Shown: positions 1 through 9,890 of the stretch, in pieces
Position numbering within the stretch: the stretch's first letter is position 1
Layout of the letters: the number at the start of each line of letters is the position of its first letter
Source: Vicinamibacterales bacterium
GTDB taxonomy: Bacteria; Acidobacteriota; Vicinamibacteria; Vicinamibacterales; JAKQTR01
Direction: 5' to 3'
Length of the DNA stretch: 64,000 nucleotides
Assembly (NCBI GenBank): GCA_025456345.1
Contig: JALOKU010000006.1
Span: 1-64,000, forward strand
Notes under the pieces: generated by a model
Told to the model about the DNA's origin: nothing
The model's input: the letters and a program-made list of their open reading frames with translations, nothing else
The model's database searches: none
Translations under genes and position numbers: made by a program

Positions 1-575
1 TCCAGGGCCAGGGCCCCGATCACGCGGGCCCGGCCGCCGTCGGCGGCGGTCAGGAGCGACACGACCTGCCACGGCTGGAACACGCGCACGCCGCGGCCGA
101 CGACTTCCTTCGAGAGCGCGTCGACCATCTGCTGCGACGTCCGAGGGCCCGCCGACGTGGCGCGGCCGCGCTCGTCGTGGTCGGTGCGATAGCCCGGGTA
201 TCCGCCGTACCGATCGTGGGGGAACGGCACGCCCGCTTGGACGAGGCGGTAGAACGCCTGGGCCGAGTGCCTGGCTTCGCTGAGCGCGATGTCGCCGTGC
301 ATGCTGCCGCCGGCGAAGAGATCCTCGGCCAGCAGGCGTGCCGAATCCGGCACCCGGCCGTCGAGCGAGAGCTTGTAGTAGGTCTGCTTGTCGGAGCCCG
401 CGTGAGCGGACGTGCCGCCGCCCCAGCTCTCGGTCACAAGCGCGATGTCCGGCTGACCGAAGTCGCCGAGCCAGACCGCGGCGCCCAGGGCGGCCGCGCC
501 GGACCCGATGACGAGCGTGTTGACGCTGTACACCGGCATCGGCGACCCGGCCACCGTCACGCGGTCTTCGATCAT
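1..575 (-). CDS. FAD-dependent oxidoreductase (fumarate reductase/succinate dehydrogenase flavoprotein type), C-terminus cut by window edge
   Basis: Reading down from ATG at 575 gives 191 uninterrupted codons that run off the window. The N-terminus has a dinucleotide-binding fingerprint, VIGSGAAALGAA, near residues 23-34, followed by GGGTSAHAGSDKQ, which resembles the FAD-contacting loop of FAD_binding_2 flavoproteins. Such enzymes usually dehydrogenate or reduce a C-C bond next to a carbonyl. The start overlaps the stop of the upstream Old Yellow Enzyme gene by ATGA, so the two are probably translationally coupled and work together. No Tat or Sec signal is visible, so it is probably cytoplasmic. 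The substrate cannot be read from the fragment. Confidence 0.8.
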   Translation of the reverse strand, partial: MIEDRVTVAGSPMPVYSVNTLVIGSGAAALGAAVWLGDFGQPDIALVTESWGGGTSAHAGSDKQTYYKLSLDGRVPDSARLLAEDLFAGGSMHGDIALSEARHSAQAFYRLVQAGVPFPHDRYGGYPGYRTDHDERGRATSAGPRTSQQMVDALSKEVVGRGVRVFQPWQVVSLLTAADGGRARVIGALAL

Positions 576-1924
576 GGCGGGCTCCCTGCCGCGTTCGTTG
601 CGCGGCGGTGCAGGGCCGAATAGAGCGGGTGGTCGCGCACGGCGCATCCGGCCGTGCTGCCCATGCGCATCAACTCGGTACAGCGCGAGCAGGCGATGCA
701 GCACTTCACCGGATCGAGCGCGCCGCGCGCCATCAGGTCGGCCGGCGCGTCGGGGTACGCGAACATCCCGCGGCCGAGGCCGGCCAGTTGCGCACCGCCG
801 GCCTTCAGGAGAGCCGCGGCCACGGGCGGCCAGAATTGCCGCAGCCACGACAGTCCCGTCGCAACCACGGGCACCGACGGCACCTCGGCCTGGATGGCGG
901 CCCCCAGTGCGAGCAGGCGGGACACGCCGATGAGCGGGTGCTCGGGCGGCGGCGCCGTGCCTGCGACCGGCCGGTCGAACGGCCGGTTGATGTGCGGGCC
1001 GTACGTCGGGATGCCGGCCGTGACATTCAGCAGGGCGCACCCTGCGTCGCGAAGCCTCCTGGCGAGCCCCTTCGGCTCGTCGAGATCGAGGCCGGCGCCG
1101 CCATCGGCCGGCACGCCGAATCCATAGGGGAACGGCACGCCGTCGGTCGCGTTGAGCCTGACGGCAATCGCCAGATCCGGCACCTCCGCGCGCACGGCCG
1201 AGACGATGTCCATCAGCAGCCGGATGCGGTGCTCGAACGGCCCGCCGTAGCGGCTGTTGGTGCGTGTGTGCGCCCCGAGCAGTTCGTGGAGGAGGTAGCC
1301 ATGGCACGCCTTGATATCGACGGCGTCGAATCCCGCCCGGGCCGCCAGCCTGGCGGCGTCCACGAACCGGCTCACGAGTCCGTCAAGCTCCCCATCGGTC
1401 CATGCTGGCAGCGTTTCGCGATCGAGATAGGGATTGTGACACGCCGCGCGGCGCTCGCCGGGAGGGGCCGTCCTGCTGAAGCGGCCCGAGTGAGTCAACT
1501 GCAGAACGAGATAGGGCTCGTGCGCCGGTCCGAAGCGCTGCCGCGCAGCGATTCTCGTGACGCCGACGAGATGGCGGAAGGCGGGCGCGGTCGCCGGCGT
1601 GATGAACAACTGCCTCGGGTTCGCGCGGCCATCCCCGAGGACGCTGGTCGCTTCGAACCAGATCAGGCCCGCCCCTCCGGCGCCGAATCGCTCGTAGCGG
1701 CGCACGGTGAGGTCGGCCGGCGCGCCCTCCGGCGTGCTGTCGCAGCCTTCCATCGGCTGGGCGGCGATCCGGTTCGGCACGCGCCGCCCGCCGACCACGG
1801 TCTCTTCGAACAGCACCCCGATGTCCTGGTCGAAGGGCAGTTCCGCGCCGAGTTCTTCGGCCTTTCGGCGCAGGGCGTCGGCCGTCCTGAACGCGAACCG
1901 GTCGGCCACCGGCTGGCTGTTCAT
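572..1924 (-). CDS. Old Yellow Enzyme family NADH:flavin oxidoreductase with C-terminal Cys cluster
   Basis: 450 residues. The TIM-barrel flavoenzyme fold is indicated by NRIAAQPMEG near the N-terminus, LQLTHSGR, DIKACHGYLLHELL and HTRTNSRYGG, all typical of the OYE/2,4-dienoyl-CoA reductase group. Near the C-terminus CCIACSRC is followed 11 residues later by another Cys, which resembles the 4Fe-4S ligand set of FadH-type reductases, although the spacing between second and third Cys is one shorter. The C-terminal FAD/NAD domain of FadH is absent, and a separate flavoprotein gene follows immediately. That suggests a two-protein version of the fused enzyme. The start at 1924 overlaps the previous stop by ATGA. 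The likely reaction is reduction of an activated C=C bond; the substrate is unknown. Confidence 0.88.
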   Translation of the reverse strand: MNSQPVADRFAFRTADALRRKAEELGAELPFDQDIGVLFEETVVGGRRVPNRIAAQPMEGCDSTPEGAPADLTVRRYERFGAGGAGLIWFEATSVLGDGRANPRQLFITPATAPAFRHLVGVTRIAARQRFGPAHEPYLVLQLTHSGRFSRTAPPGERRAACHNPYLDRETLPAWTDGELDGLVSRFVDAARLAARAGFDAVDIKACHGYLLHELLGAHTRTNSRYGGPFEHRIRLLMDIVSAVRAEVPDLAIAVRLNATDGVPFPYGFGVPADGGAGLDLDEPKGLARRLRDAGCALLNVTAGIPTYGPHINRPFDRPVAGTAPPPEHPLIGVSRLLALGAAIQAEVPSVPVVATGLSWLRQFWPPVAAALLKAGGAQLAGLGRGMFAYPDAPADLMARGALDPVKCCIACSRCTELMRMGSTAGCAVRDHPLYSALHRRATNAAGSPP

Positions 1925-2943
1925 GATGACGCCTCCGCGACGGTGGACACCGAGTCGGCCAGTCGTCGAAGCTGGCGAAGGTCGTGGGCGATTCTGGACT
2001 CGCACACGCCGGGCCACTCGGCGCGCTCGAGCGGGCGGCAGCCGGGATTGGCCTGGGCCGTGTCGGCCAGTTCGAGCAACGCCCTCAATTCCGCGCCGGC
2101 CAGATCCGGGAATCGCGACATGAAGGCTGGGTCGTGAATCGGCAGGCGGAAGCGTCCGCCGTGATCCTCCACGGAGAGGTGCACGGGCCGCTCCAGCGCG
2201 CCGAGCAGGCGGATGATGGCGGCAAGATCGATGACGCCCGCGCCGAGGGCCACGGGAAACGTCGCGAGTCCGTCGCGGGAGCTGAGGACGCCGCCGTCTT
2301 TCATGTGCGTGCTGACGACCCACGGCAGCAGCCGCCGGGTTGCCATGATCGGGTGTTCGATCATCGTCATCAGGTTCATCGTATCAAGGCAGATGCCCAG
2401 CCATCCGCCCGGTTCGGCCTCGCACATGTCGAACAGGCGGAGCAGTTCGAACGACGTGAACTCGAAGTGCGTCTCGATGGCGAGCACGGCGCCATGGTCG
2501 CGCCACATCGTCTCCTGGACACGCAGCGCGTCGGCCGTGTCGCGCAGGAGCACCTCGGTGGGAGGGTTCGCGGCGTCCCACCGCATCAGTCCGCCCGAGC
2601 ATGACCGGACGACGGTTGCGCCGATCGCGGCCGCCTCCCGGGCCGCGCCGCGGTTGATCTCGAAGAGGTCCGTCCGCGCCCAGGACGTCATGTCGCGGGG
2701 AATGTGCTGCGCGCCGCCCCATTCGAGATACAGGCCGTGCTCGACCGCGAAGGCGCGGATGGCCTCCAACGACGAGGCATCCATCCGGCCTTGCCATTCG
2801 GGCGCCAGGCCCGAAAACGCCACGCCGTCGGCCCGGTGGGCCAGGGCCCACTCGAGCGTGTCGAGCGGCGACAATCCGAGCGGGAACAGGCCGTAGTTGT
2901 CGAGGCCGACACGCCAGGCGCGCGTGGATGCAGCGCGGCTCAT
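1921..2943 (-). CDS. Sugar phosphate isomerase/epimerase family TIM-barrel protein
   Basis: 340 residues of the xylose-isomerase-like TIM-barrel superfamily (AP endonuclease 2 fold). Strand-end acidic and histidine residues that normally bind a divalent metal are visible in AIETHFEFTSFE, GICLDTMNLM, VVSTHMKDGG and LSVEDHGG. These proteins isomerise or epimerise sugars, and some perform eliminations on keto-sugars. No export signal is seen. It overlaps its neighbours by ATGA on both sides, which places it firmly in the symporter/OYE/flavoprotein operon. Sugar or glycoside catabolism is therefore the best guess for the operon, but the exact reaction is not deducible. Confidence 0.85.
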   Translation of the reverse strand: MSRAASTRAWRVGLDNYGLFPLGLSPLDTLEWALAHRADGVAFSGLAPEWQGRMDASSLEAIRAFAVEHGLYLEWGGAQHIPRDMTSWARTDLFEINRGAAREAAAIGATVVRSCSGGLMRWDAANPPTEVLLRDTADALRVQETMWRDHGAVLAIETHFEFTSFELLRLFDMCEAEPGGWLGICLDTMNLMTMIEHPIMATRRLLPWVVSTHMKDGGVLSSRDGLATFPVALGAGVIDLAAIIRLLGALERPVHLSVEDHGGRFRLPIHDPAFMSRFPDLAGAELRALLELADTAQANPGCRPLERAEWPGVCESRIAHDLRQLRRLADSVSTVAEASS

Positions 2944-5048
2944 CGGACCGTCACCATGGCCCAGAGCAGCAGGATCACGACGCCCACGAGCGCCCAGGTG
3001 CCGAAGAAGCCGATGTAGTCGCTCCGGGCCGGCTTCAGGATTTCCCAGTTCCTGCCCTTGAACACCTTGTCAGACTCGAACTGCCCGGGGTTGGCGGCCG
3101 CCGCGGCCAACGCCGCGGCCTCAGCCTCGGGTGTCGCCTGCACCGGCGTGTGGACCTTGGCGAAGAAGCGGTCGAGCGCCGCGCGCGGCTCCGGGCGCGT
3201 GAACCACGAGAACGCCGCCAGCGCCAGGAACGGGAAGAGCGCATCGAAGTAGAAGCGCGCGGCGACCAGTTGCGGTTTGGACCAGCGCGTGAAATCGACG
3301 CCGAACCAGCTCATCACCCACAACTCCGCATGAAATCGCCCGCGCCCTTCCTTCACGGCCTGCGGGTGCTCCGGATCGATCGGCACGACCTTCTCGAAGA
3401 ACACGCCGACCGGCGGCATCGTCTGCGTCCGGGTGACGGAGTCACCCGCGCGCGCCGCGCGGCCCGCGGCCACGTCGTCATGCGTGGCGGGAGCCGTGGA
3501 GGAGACCTCCCGCGGCGCGGTTTCGAGCAGCCACGCCGGGTTCAGGCGCGCCGCGTCGATGCGGGGGAAGGCCGTGGGAATCGCCGCGTAGAGCAGGATG
3601 CAGATGGCCACCTGCCAGATGACCGCCCATCTCGTCACCCGGCGCCACACGAATCCGAGCCAGATCGACGCACCGAAGATCGCCGGCACCGAGATGATGT
3701 ACTGGAAGAGCTCCAGCAGGTTCTCCGCGGTCATGGCCACGAGGATTGCGCCGGCAAGGGTCACCGCGATGACCGCGCGGCCGACCGCCATGTAGTGCCT
3801 GTCGCTTCTGTCCGGGACGAGCGGCTTGTACAGGTTCCTGATGAACAGCGCCGCGTGCGCCACGGCGGACGCGTCCAGCGTCGACATGTTGGCGGCGAGC
3901 ACTCCGACGAGCATCAAGCCGATGGCTCCCGGCGGCAGCAGATCACGCGTCATCACGCCCCAGATGAGATCCGGATCGTGCAGCGTCCCCGCGTAGAGGC
4001 CGATGGCGATGAGCCCGGCGAGCGCCCAGAAGAGCATCAGCACGCGCTTCGCGAACATGCCGCCGATCATGCCGATGCGCGCGGTGAATTCATTGGTGGC
4101 CGAGCCGGCGGTCTGCATGCCCGACACGACGGCGACAATCGAGACGAGGTTCGCGAGCACCATCGCGACGACCGTGTACCAGGCGTACTCGCTGAGTGAC
4201 GCCGAGCCGAACAGGGCGAACATGTGCGCCGGCACCGCGGCGTGCAGCCCCTCGAACCCGCCCAGCTTCGCGAGGCCGACCGGCACGAGGATGACCGAGA
4301 AGATGATGATGAGCACCCCCTGGATGCCGTCGGTGATGGCCGCGGCGCGGAATCCGCCCATCATCGTGTAGGCGCCGACCACGATCGCGTAGACCAGGAA
4401 GAACCAGACCGGGTTGACGTGCGAGACGAAGGAGCGCAGTTCGCCTCGCTGCTGCTTGTGCCGGAGCAGGACCCAGCGCGTCTCCTGCGCGGGCGTGAGG
4501 CCGGCCGGCCGAGCGCCGTCGAGCTGGCGGAACTCCCGGAACTCCTCGATGCTCGCGCGTTCGGCGGGCGTGCACTGCTCGATGGCCTTCGGCGTCATCG
4601 CCACCATCGTCTTGCCCGCGACCAGCATGCCGATGCCCCCGCCGATGAACGCGGAGAGCGCGAGCGTGAAGACGGCGTACGCCGCCGCGAGGAACGGGCT
4701 GCCGAAGCGCTCCGCGTAGTAGTCGCCGATGGTCGTGAGGCGCACCCGGCGGAAGAACATGGTGCTGATCCAGTAGAACGGCGTCAGGAAGAGCACGAGC
4801 GACTGGATCCACATGCCGCCGATGCCTTGCCGGTACACCTCGCGCGACACGGCGACGGCCTGGTCGGCGTTGGTCGAGCAGCCGAAATTCAGGAAGAACT
4901 GATAGACCTTGCCCAGCTTGCGCCCGGCCAGGAAGAAGTCGTCCATGCCCGCGGATGCGCGGCCGACTTTCAGCCCAATCCACACCACTGCCGCCAGGTA
5001 GACGGCGATGATCGCGAGATCGACGGCATGGAGGCCCCAGAGATACAT
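2940..5048 (-). CDS. Sodium:solute symporter (SSS family), first gene of a four-gene operon
   Basis: 702 residues. The N-terminus (about 8-30) forms the first membrane helix and is followed by the SSS-type segment DDFFLAGRKLGKVYQFF. Many further helices follow, including the ANMSTLDASAVAHAALF region conserved in Na+/solute symporters. The protein is longer than the usual 500-550 residues: it has a charged loop at about 170-220 and a long hydrophilic segment near 500-590 before the last helices. A GAGG ribosome site lies about 10 bases upstream of the ATG at 5048. It is first in an operon with an isomerase, an OYE and a flavoprotein, so it probably imports their substrate with sodium. Confidence 0.9.
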   Translation of the reverse strand: MYLWGLHAVDLAIIAVYLAAVVWIGLKVGRASAGMDDFFLAGRKLGKVYQFFLNFGCSTNADQAVAVSREVYRQGIGGMWIQSLVLFLTPFYWISTMFFRRVRLTTIGDYYAERFGSPFLAAAYAVFTLALSAFIGGGIGMLVAGKTMVAMTPKAIEQCTPAERASIEEFREFRQLDGARPAGLTPAQETRWVLLRHKQQRGELRSFVSHVNPVWFFLVYAIVVGAYTMMGGFRAAAITDGIQGVLIIIFSVILVPVGLAKLGGFEGLHAAVPAHMFALFGSASLSEYAWYTVVAMVLANLVSIVAVVSGMQTAGSATNEFTARIGMIGGMFAKRVLMLFWALAGLIAIGLYAGTLHDPDLIWGVMTRDLLPPGAIGLMLVGVLAANMSTLDASAVAHAALFIRNLYKPLVPDRSDRHYMAVGRAVIAVTLAGAILVAMTAENLLELFQYIISVPAIFGASIWLGFVWRRVTRWAVIWQVAICILLYAAIPTAFPRIDAARLNPAWLLETAPREVSSTAPATHDDVAAGRAARAGDSVTRTQTMPPVGVFFEKVVPIDPEHPQAVKEGRGRFHAELWVMSWFGVDFTRWSKPQLVAARFYFDALFPFLALAAFSWFTRPEPRAALDRFFAKVHTPVQATPEAEAAALAAAAANPGQFESDKVFKGRNWEILKPARSDYIGFFGTWALVGVVILLLWAMVTVR

Positions 5049-5437
5049 GGATCGCGCGCCTCAGCCCCCGTGCCGGGACAGCACGAAGGGCGAGCAGATT
5101 GTGGCAACCGCAGGGAAGGGAGTCAACCGGCGAATCGGCCGGCGAATCGGCCTTGACTTCAACGGCGCGCGGCGCGATTATTCCACCCAGGGAAACCGCC
5201 CCCCACCGACAACCTGCCGCCGCGACGCATCGACGGAGCACGCCATCGCGCCCGTCGTGATCGTACGCCCCCATCGCGCCCCCGCGGTGATCGAGGTCGT
5301 TTCCGCCCGTCAGCTGGGAGGCAGTCGAGGATGCGCAGCCTGCGCTTCCCGCACTCGACGTTCGTGTGACACGTCGTGGGAGTCGCGGAGCTGCGTACGT
5401 TTCGAGCCGAGGTGCAGAATCCCGAAGGAGGTAGTCG
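5049..5437. other. Intergenic region between divergent symporter operon and NHL-repeat gene
   Basis: No convincing gene in 389 bases. It should hold the promoters of both divergent units. A 12-base unit, CCGGCGAATCGG, occurs twice in tandem at 5128-5150, bracketed by AGTCAA at 5121-5126 and TTGACT at 5153-5158, giving an imperfect operator-like arrangement upstream of the symporter operon. A strong ribosome site (AAGGAGG) lies just before the ATG at 5438. I cannot assign a regulator. Confidence 0.4.
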
Positions 5438-7555
5438 ATGGTGCGTCTTTCACGGTTGTCACGAGCGGTCCGGCCGCCGATGCCGAGGGTCTGGGCCATC
5501 GCTTCGCTGACCCTGGTGCTGGCGGCTGGCGCGCTTCCCGCACCTGCCGCAGCCCAACCACCCGGAACGATACAGACGGTGGCGGGCACCGGCGTCTGGG
5601 GAAGCAGCGGCGACGGCGGGCCGGCCACTTCGGCACGGATCCAGGAAATCTACGGCATCGCGGTGGACAAGGACGGCAGTCTCTACTTGACGGGGCTCGC
5701 CTCGAACACCGTCCGAAAGGTGACCGCGTCGGACGGCATCATCTCGAGGGTGGCAGGGACCGGCGTTGGCTGGGGATCCACTGGCGACGGCGGGCCGGCC
5801 ACGGCGGCGAACCTGGGCGGTCCGATTCGTGTGGCAGTGGATGCGGATTACAACCTCTACATCTCGGAGTACCTCTACTACAAGATCAGGAAGGTCAGCG
5901 GGGCGTCCGGCCTCATCGGGACGGTGGTGGGAACAGGCATCCCGAACTACAACGGCGAAAACATCCCCGCGGCGACTGCCCAAATCCACGACCCGTGGGG
6001 CATCGCTGTGAGTCCGAACGGGGACTATTATTTCGCGGTGGGCAGCGGCCCACGGATTCGGAAGGTCACAGCGGCGACTGGCCTGATCTCGACCGTGGCC
6101 GGGACTGGCGTCAACGGGGATAGCGGAGACGGCGGGCCGGCGACGTCCGCGCAGTTCATGGACCCGAGGGCCGTCGCACTCGACCCGGCCGGCAACCTCT
6201 TCATTCTGGACTATCGCGCGTGCCGAGTCCGGATGGTCGACGCCGCGACGCAGATCATCACGACAGTAGCCGGGACGGGATCCTGCGGATTCAGCGGCGA
6301 CAGGGGTCCGGCGACCCTGGCGCAATTGAACTGGCCGTATGGCCTCGCGACCGATGCGGCCGGAGACATCTACATCGCCGACACCGACAACCTCCGCATC
6401 CGCCACGTGTCGGCGGCGACGGGCATCATCTCGACCATCGCGGGCGTTGGTTCGTCGGGCAGCGGTGGCGACGCCGGACCGGCCACACTGGCGCAGTTCA
6501 TCAGGCCGGTGGATGTGGCGGTGGACGCCTGGGGAAATGTGTTCGTCGCGGATGCCAGCGACAACCGCATCCGGATGATCACGCCCCGTGACCTCCCGGT
6601 GATCACGTGGGCCAACCCGTCTGCGATCAGTTCGGCCACGCCGCTCGGTGCGGCGCAGTTGAACGCGACGGCGAACGTTCCGGGCACCTTCGTGTACGAC
6701 CCGCCAGCCGGGACGGTGTTGAGCGCCGGCGCGGGGCAGCTACTGTCGGTCACATTCATTCCCGACGACCTGGGCGCTTACGCCCCGGCCCTTGCGACGG
6801 TCGCCATTGACGTCAATGTCGGCCCGGTGAACGGCCCGCCGTACAGGCTGACAATCACCCCGCCGACGGGCGGCAAGGTGCACGGCGCCGGGATCAACTG
6901 CGGCGCGGGCGGCACGGCGTGCACGGTGACGATGCCGGCGGCGATGTCGCTTGGCCTGGAGGCGACGCCGAGCGCCGGGTACACGTTCACGGCGTGGCAG
7001 CGGCACGACGCCGGCGTATTCGCTGGCGCTGAATGGCGCGCGTACCTGCAGCGCCATCTTCACGCCGGCGGGGGGCACATCGGCGTACCAGTTGACCATC
7101 GCGCCGGCGCCGACCGGCGGGGCGGTTAGCGGGCATGGCCTCGCCTGTGGCGCGGGTGGGGTGACGTGCCAGGTGGCATTCGGCAGTGCGACCACGGCCA
7201 CGCTGACCGCCACGCCGAGTTCGGGGTATGCGTTCACGAGTTGGGGCGGGGCGTGCGCGGGCACGGCTCCCACCACCACCGTCCTGGTGGACGCGGCGCG
7301 GACCTGCACGGCGACGTTCGCGGCGACGGGCGGAGGGCCGGTGACGGGCCCGCCGTACACGCTGACGGTGACACCGGCGGCGGGCGGGGTGATTCGGGCC
7401 GCGGGCATCGCCTGCGGCGCGGGCGGCACGGCGGGTACACGTTCACGGCGTGGACCGGGGACTGCAGCGGCACGACGCCGGCATACCCGCTGGCGCTGAA
7501 TGGCGCGCGTACCTGCAGCGCCATCTTCACGCCGTCAGGAGGCGGCGGGCACTAA
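5438..7555 (+). pseudogene. Secreted NHL-repeat / InlB B-repeat-like surface protein, broken by two frameshifts
   Basis: Starts at ATG 5438 after AAGGAGG, with a Sec signal ending near PAAAQ (about residue 40). Six NHL-type beta-propeller blades follow (about 45-385), with GDGGPAT-like motifs and DxxGNxYxxD phrases. Then comes a cadherin-like linker and three copies of a Cys-containing repeat (GAGINCGAGG ... GYTFTAW ... NGARTCSAIFTP). In copy 1 the stretch between GCGTGG and CAGCGG lacks 11 bases that copy 3 has (near 6999), shifting the frame and giving a stop at 7127-7129. The correct reading continues in another frame to about 7430. There copy 3 lacks 58 bases present in copy 1, which restores the first frame to the stop at 7553-7555. 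It is either a decayed gene or a collapse of similar repeats in assembly. No enzymatic function is implied. Confidence 0.75.
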
Positions 7556-7583
7556 CCCCGGAGCTCACGTCGGTTGAGGCGGA

Positions 7584-7613
7584 ATTGGGGTCAGACCCGG
7601 GTCTGACCCCAAT
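7584..7613. repeat. Perfect 30-base palindrome (REP-like) at a convergent junction
   Basis: The 15-base arm ATTGGGGTCAGACCC is followed directly by its exact reverse complement, with no loop. It lies between the end of the NHL-repeat gene and the stop of the convergent Gfo/Idh gene at 7621. The GGGGTCAGACCC core looks like a REP-type dispersed repeat; no transposase is present in the window. It could also act as a bidirectional transcription block. Confidence 0.8.
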
Positions 7614-7620
7614 CCGGTTT

Positions 7621-8904
7621 CTAGACGAGCGGCGTGGTACCCGGGACCGCCACCGGGTCCACCGGGTTCGGCCCGAACGCGTACTGCTTGGGCGACAGAT
7701 CGAGCTTCGACGTATTCATCGCCCACTCCCACGAGAACGCCCGGCCGGTGTAGGCGCTCATGCGGCCCATGATCGCGCACATCGTGCTCTCCGCGATCTG
7801 GCGGCCCTCATTCAGGGGCGCGCCCTTCCTGATCGACGCGATCAGATCGATGTGCTCCTGCACGTAGGGATTGATCTCCTCCGCCTCGAACGTCCAGGGC
7901 GACTGACCGGTGATTCGCGTGGCGCTCGACGTGCTCCACGCGACACCCTTCGTGCCGACGATCCGCTCCTCGACGCGGTCGTGGCAGCCCTTCGTCTGCC
8001 GGCAGGTACTGGCCGCGCGGACGCCGTTCGGGTACTCGAACTCCACGAAGAAGTGGTCGAAGATGTTGCCGTACTCCGGCGCCGTGCGCACCTGCCGTCC
8101 GCCCATGCCCATGACCGTCTTCGGCATCGCGCCCATCGCCCAGTTCACGACGTCGATATTGTGGACGTGCTGCTCGACAATGTGGTCGCCCGAGAGCCAG
8201 CTGAAATACAGCCAGTTCCGGCACTGCCACTCGATCTCGCTCATGTTGGGCTCGCGCAGCTTCACCCACAGGTCGCCCATGTTCCAGTAGCACTGGGCGG
8301 CGACGATGTCGCCAATCTGGCCGTCCTGGATGCGCTTCATCATCTCGAGGTAGCGCTTCTGGTGCCGGCGCTGCGTGCCGGCCACCACGGCGAGTTTCTT
8401 CTGGGCGGCAAGCTCCGCCGTCGCAATCACGGAGCGCACCCCCACCGGGTCGACGGCGACCGGCTTCTCCATGAAGACGTGCTTGCCGGCCTCGATCGCC
8501 GCCTTGAAGTGAATCGGCCGGAACCCGGGCGGCGCGGCCGTGACGATGAGGTTCACCTCGGGGACCGAGAGGACACCCTTGTAGTTGTCGAAGCCCGTGA
8601 AGCGGTTGGCCGCCGGCACCTTGACGCGGCCCGCGAATTCCTTGTTCAGCCGGGCCAGGCAGCTGTCGACGCGGTCTGGCACCAGGTCGCCGAGGGCCAC
8701 GATTTCGACCGCAGGGTCGGCCTTCAGGCAGTCGATGGCAGCGCCCGTACCGCGGCCGCCGCAGCCGATGACGCCCACCTTGAAGCTGTCCGACCCCTGG
8801 GCGAACACGCCGAAACCGGCGGGCAAACTCGCCGCGATCGAAGCCGCGGCTGCCGTCTTGACGAAGTCGCGCCGGGTGACCGACGTCTCATGCTGGTTGC
8901 TCAT
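7621..8904 (-). CDS. Tat-exported Gfo/Idh/MocA family oxidoreductase
   Basis: 427 residues, started at 8904 because GGGGGAAGGGA lies just upstream and the product begins with a Tat signal (TRRDFVKTAAAAS, residues about 8-20). The Rossmann fold shows as VGVIGCGGRGTGA, and EKPVAVD is the family's active-site lysine motif. The C-terminal dehydrogenase domain includes GGRQVRTAPEYGN and the phrase YVQEHIDLIASIRKG, seen in many planctomycetal and acidobacterial relatives. It likely oxidises or reduces a sugar or polyol with a tightly bound NAD(P) in the periplasm. It is third in a run with a fucosidase and a TIM-barrel isomerase. Confidence 0.9.
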   Translation of the reverse strand: MSNQHETSVTRRDFVKTAAAASIAASLPAGFGVFAQGSDSFKVGVIGCGGRGTGAAIDCLKADPAVEIVALGDLVPDRVDSCLARLNKEFAGRVKVPAANRFTGFDNYKGVLSVPEVNLIVTAAPPGFRPIHFKAAIEAGKHVFMEKPVAVDPVGVRSVIATAELAAQKKLAVVAGTQRRHQKRYLEMMKRIQDGQIGDIVAAQCYWNMGDLWVKLREPNMSEIEWQCRNWLYFSWLSGDHIVEQHVHNIDVVNWAMGAMPKTVMGMGGRQVRTAPEYGNIFDHFFVEFEYPNGVRAASTCRQTKGCHDRVEERIVGTKGVAWSTSSATRITGQSPWTFEAEEINPYVQEHIDLIASIRKGAPLNEGRQIAESTMCAIMGRMSAYTGRAFSWEWAMNTSKLDLSPKQYAFGPNPVDPVAVPGTTPLV

Positions 8905-8914
8905 TCCCTTCCCC

Positions 8915-9847
<933 letters not shown>

Positions 9848-9890
9848 GGGATGCCACCTCCTGCCGCCGCGCGGCGGCGCCGTGTGTCCG

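Noticed and set aside
5575-6600. CRISPR-like regular repetition
   Set aside because: The periodicity is protein-level (GDGGPAT blades of an NHL propeller) with varying nucleotide sequence and no constant repeat or spacer structure. No CRISPR array or cas gene was found in the window.
6990-7440. Programmed ribosomal frameshifting in the NHL-repeat gene
   Set aside because: No slippery heptamer or stimulatory structure is apparent, and direct comparison of repeat copies shows missing 11- and 58-base segments, which explains the shifts as deletions or assembly collapse.
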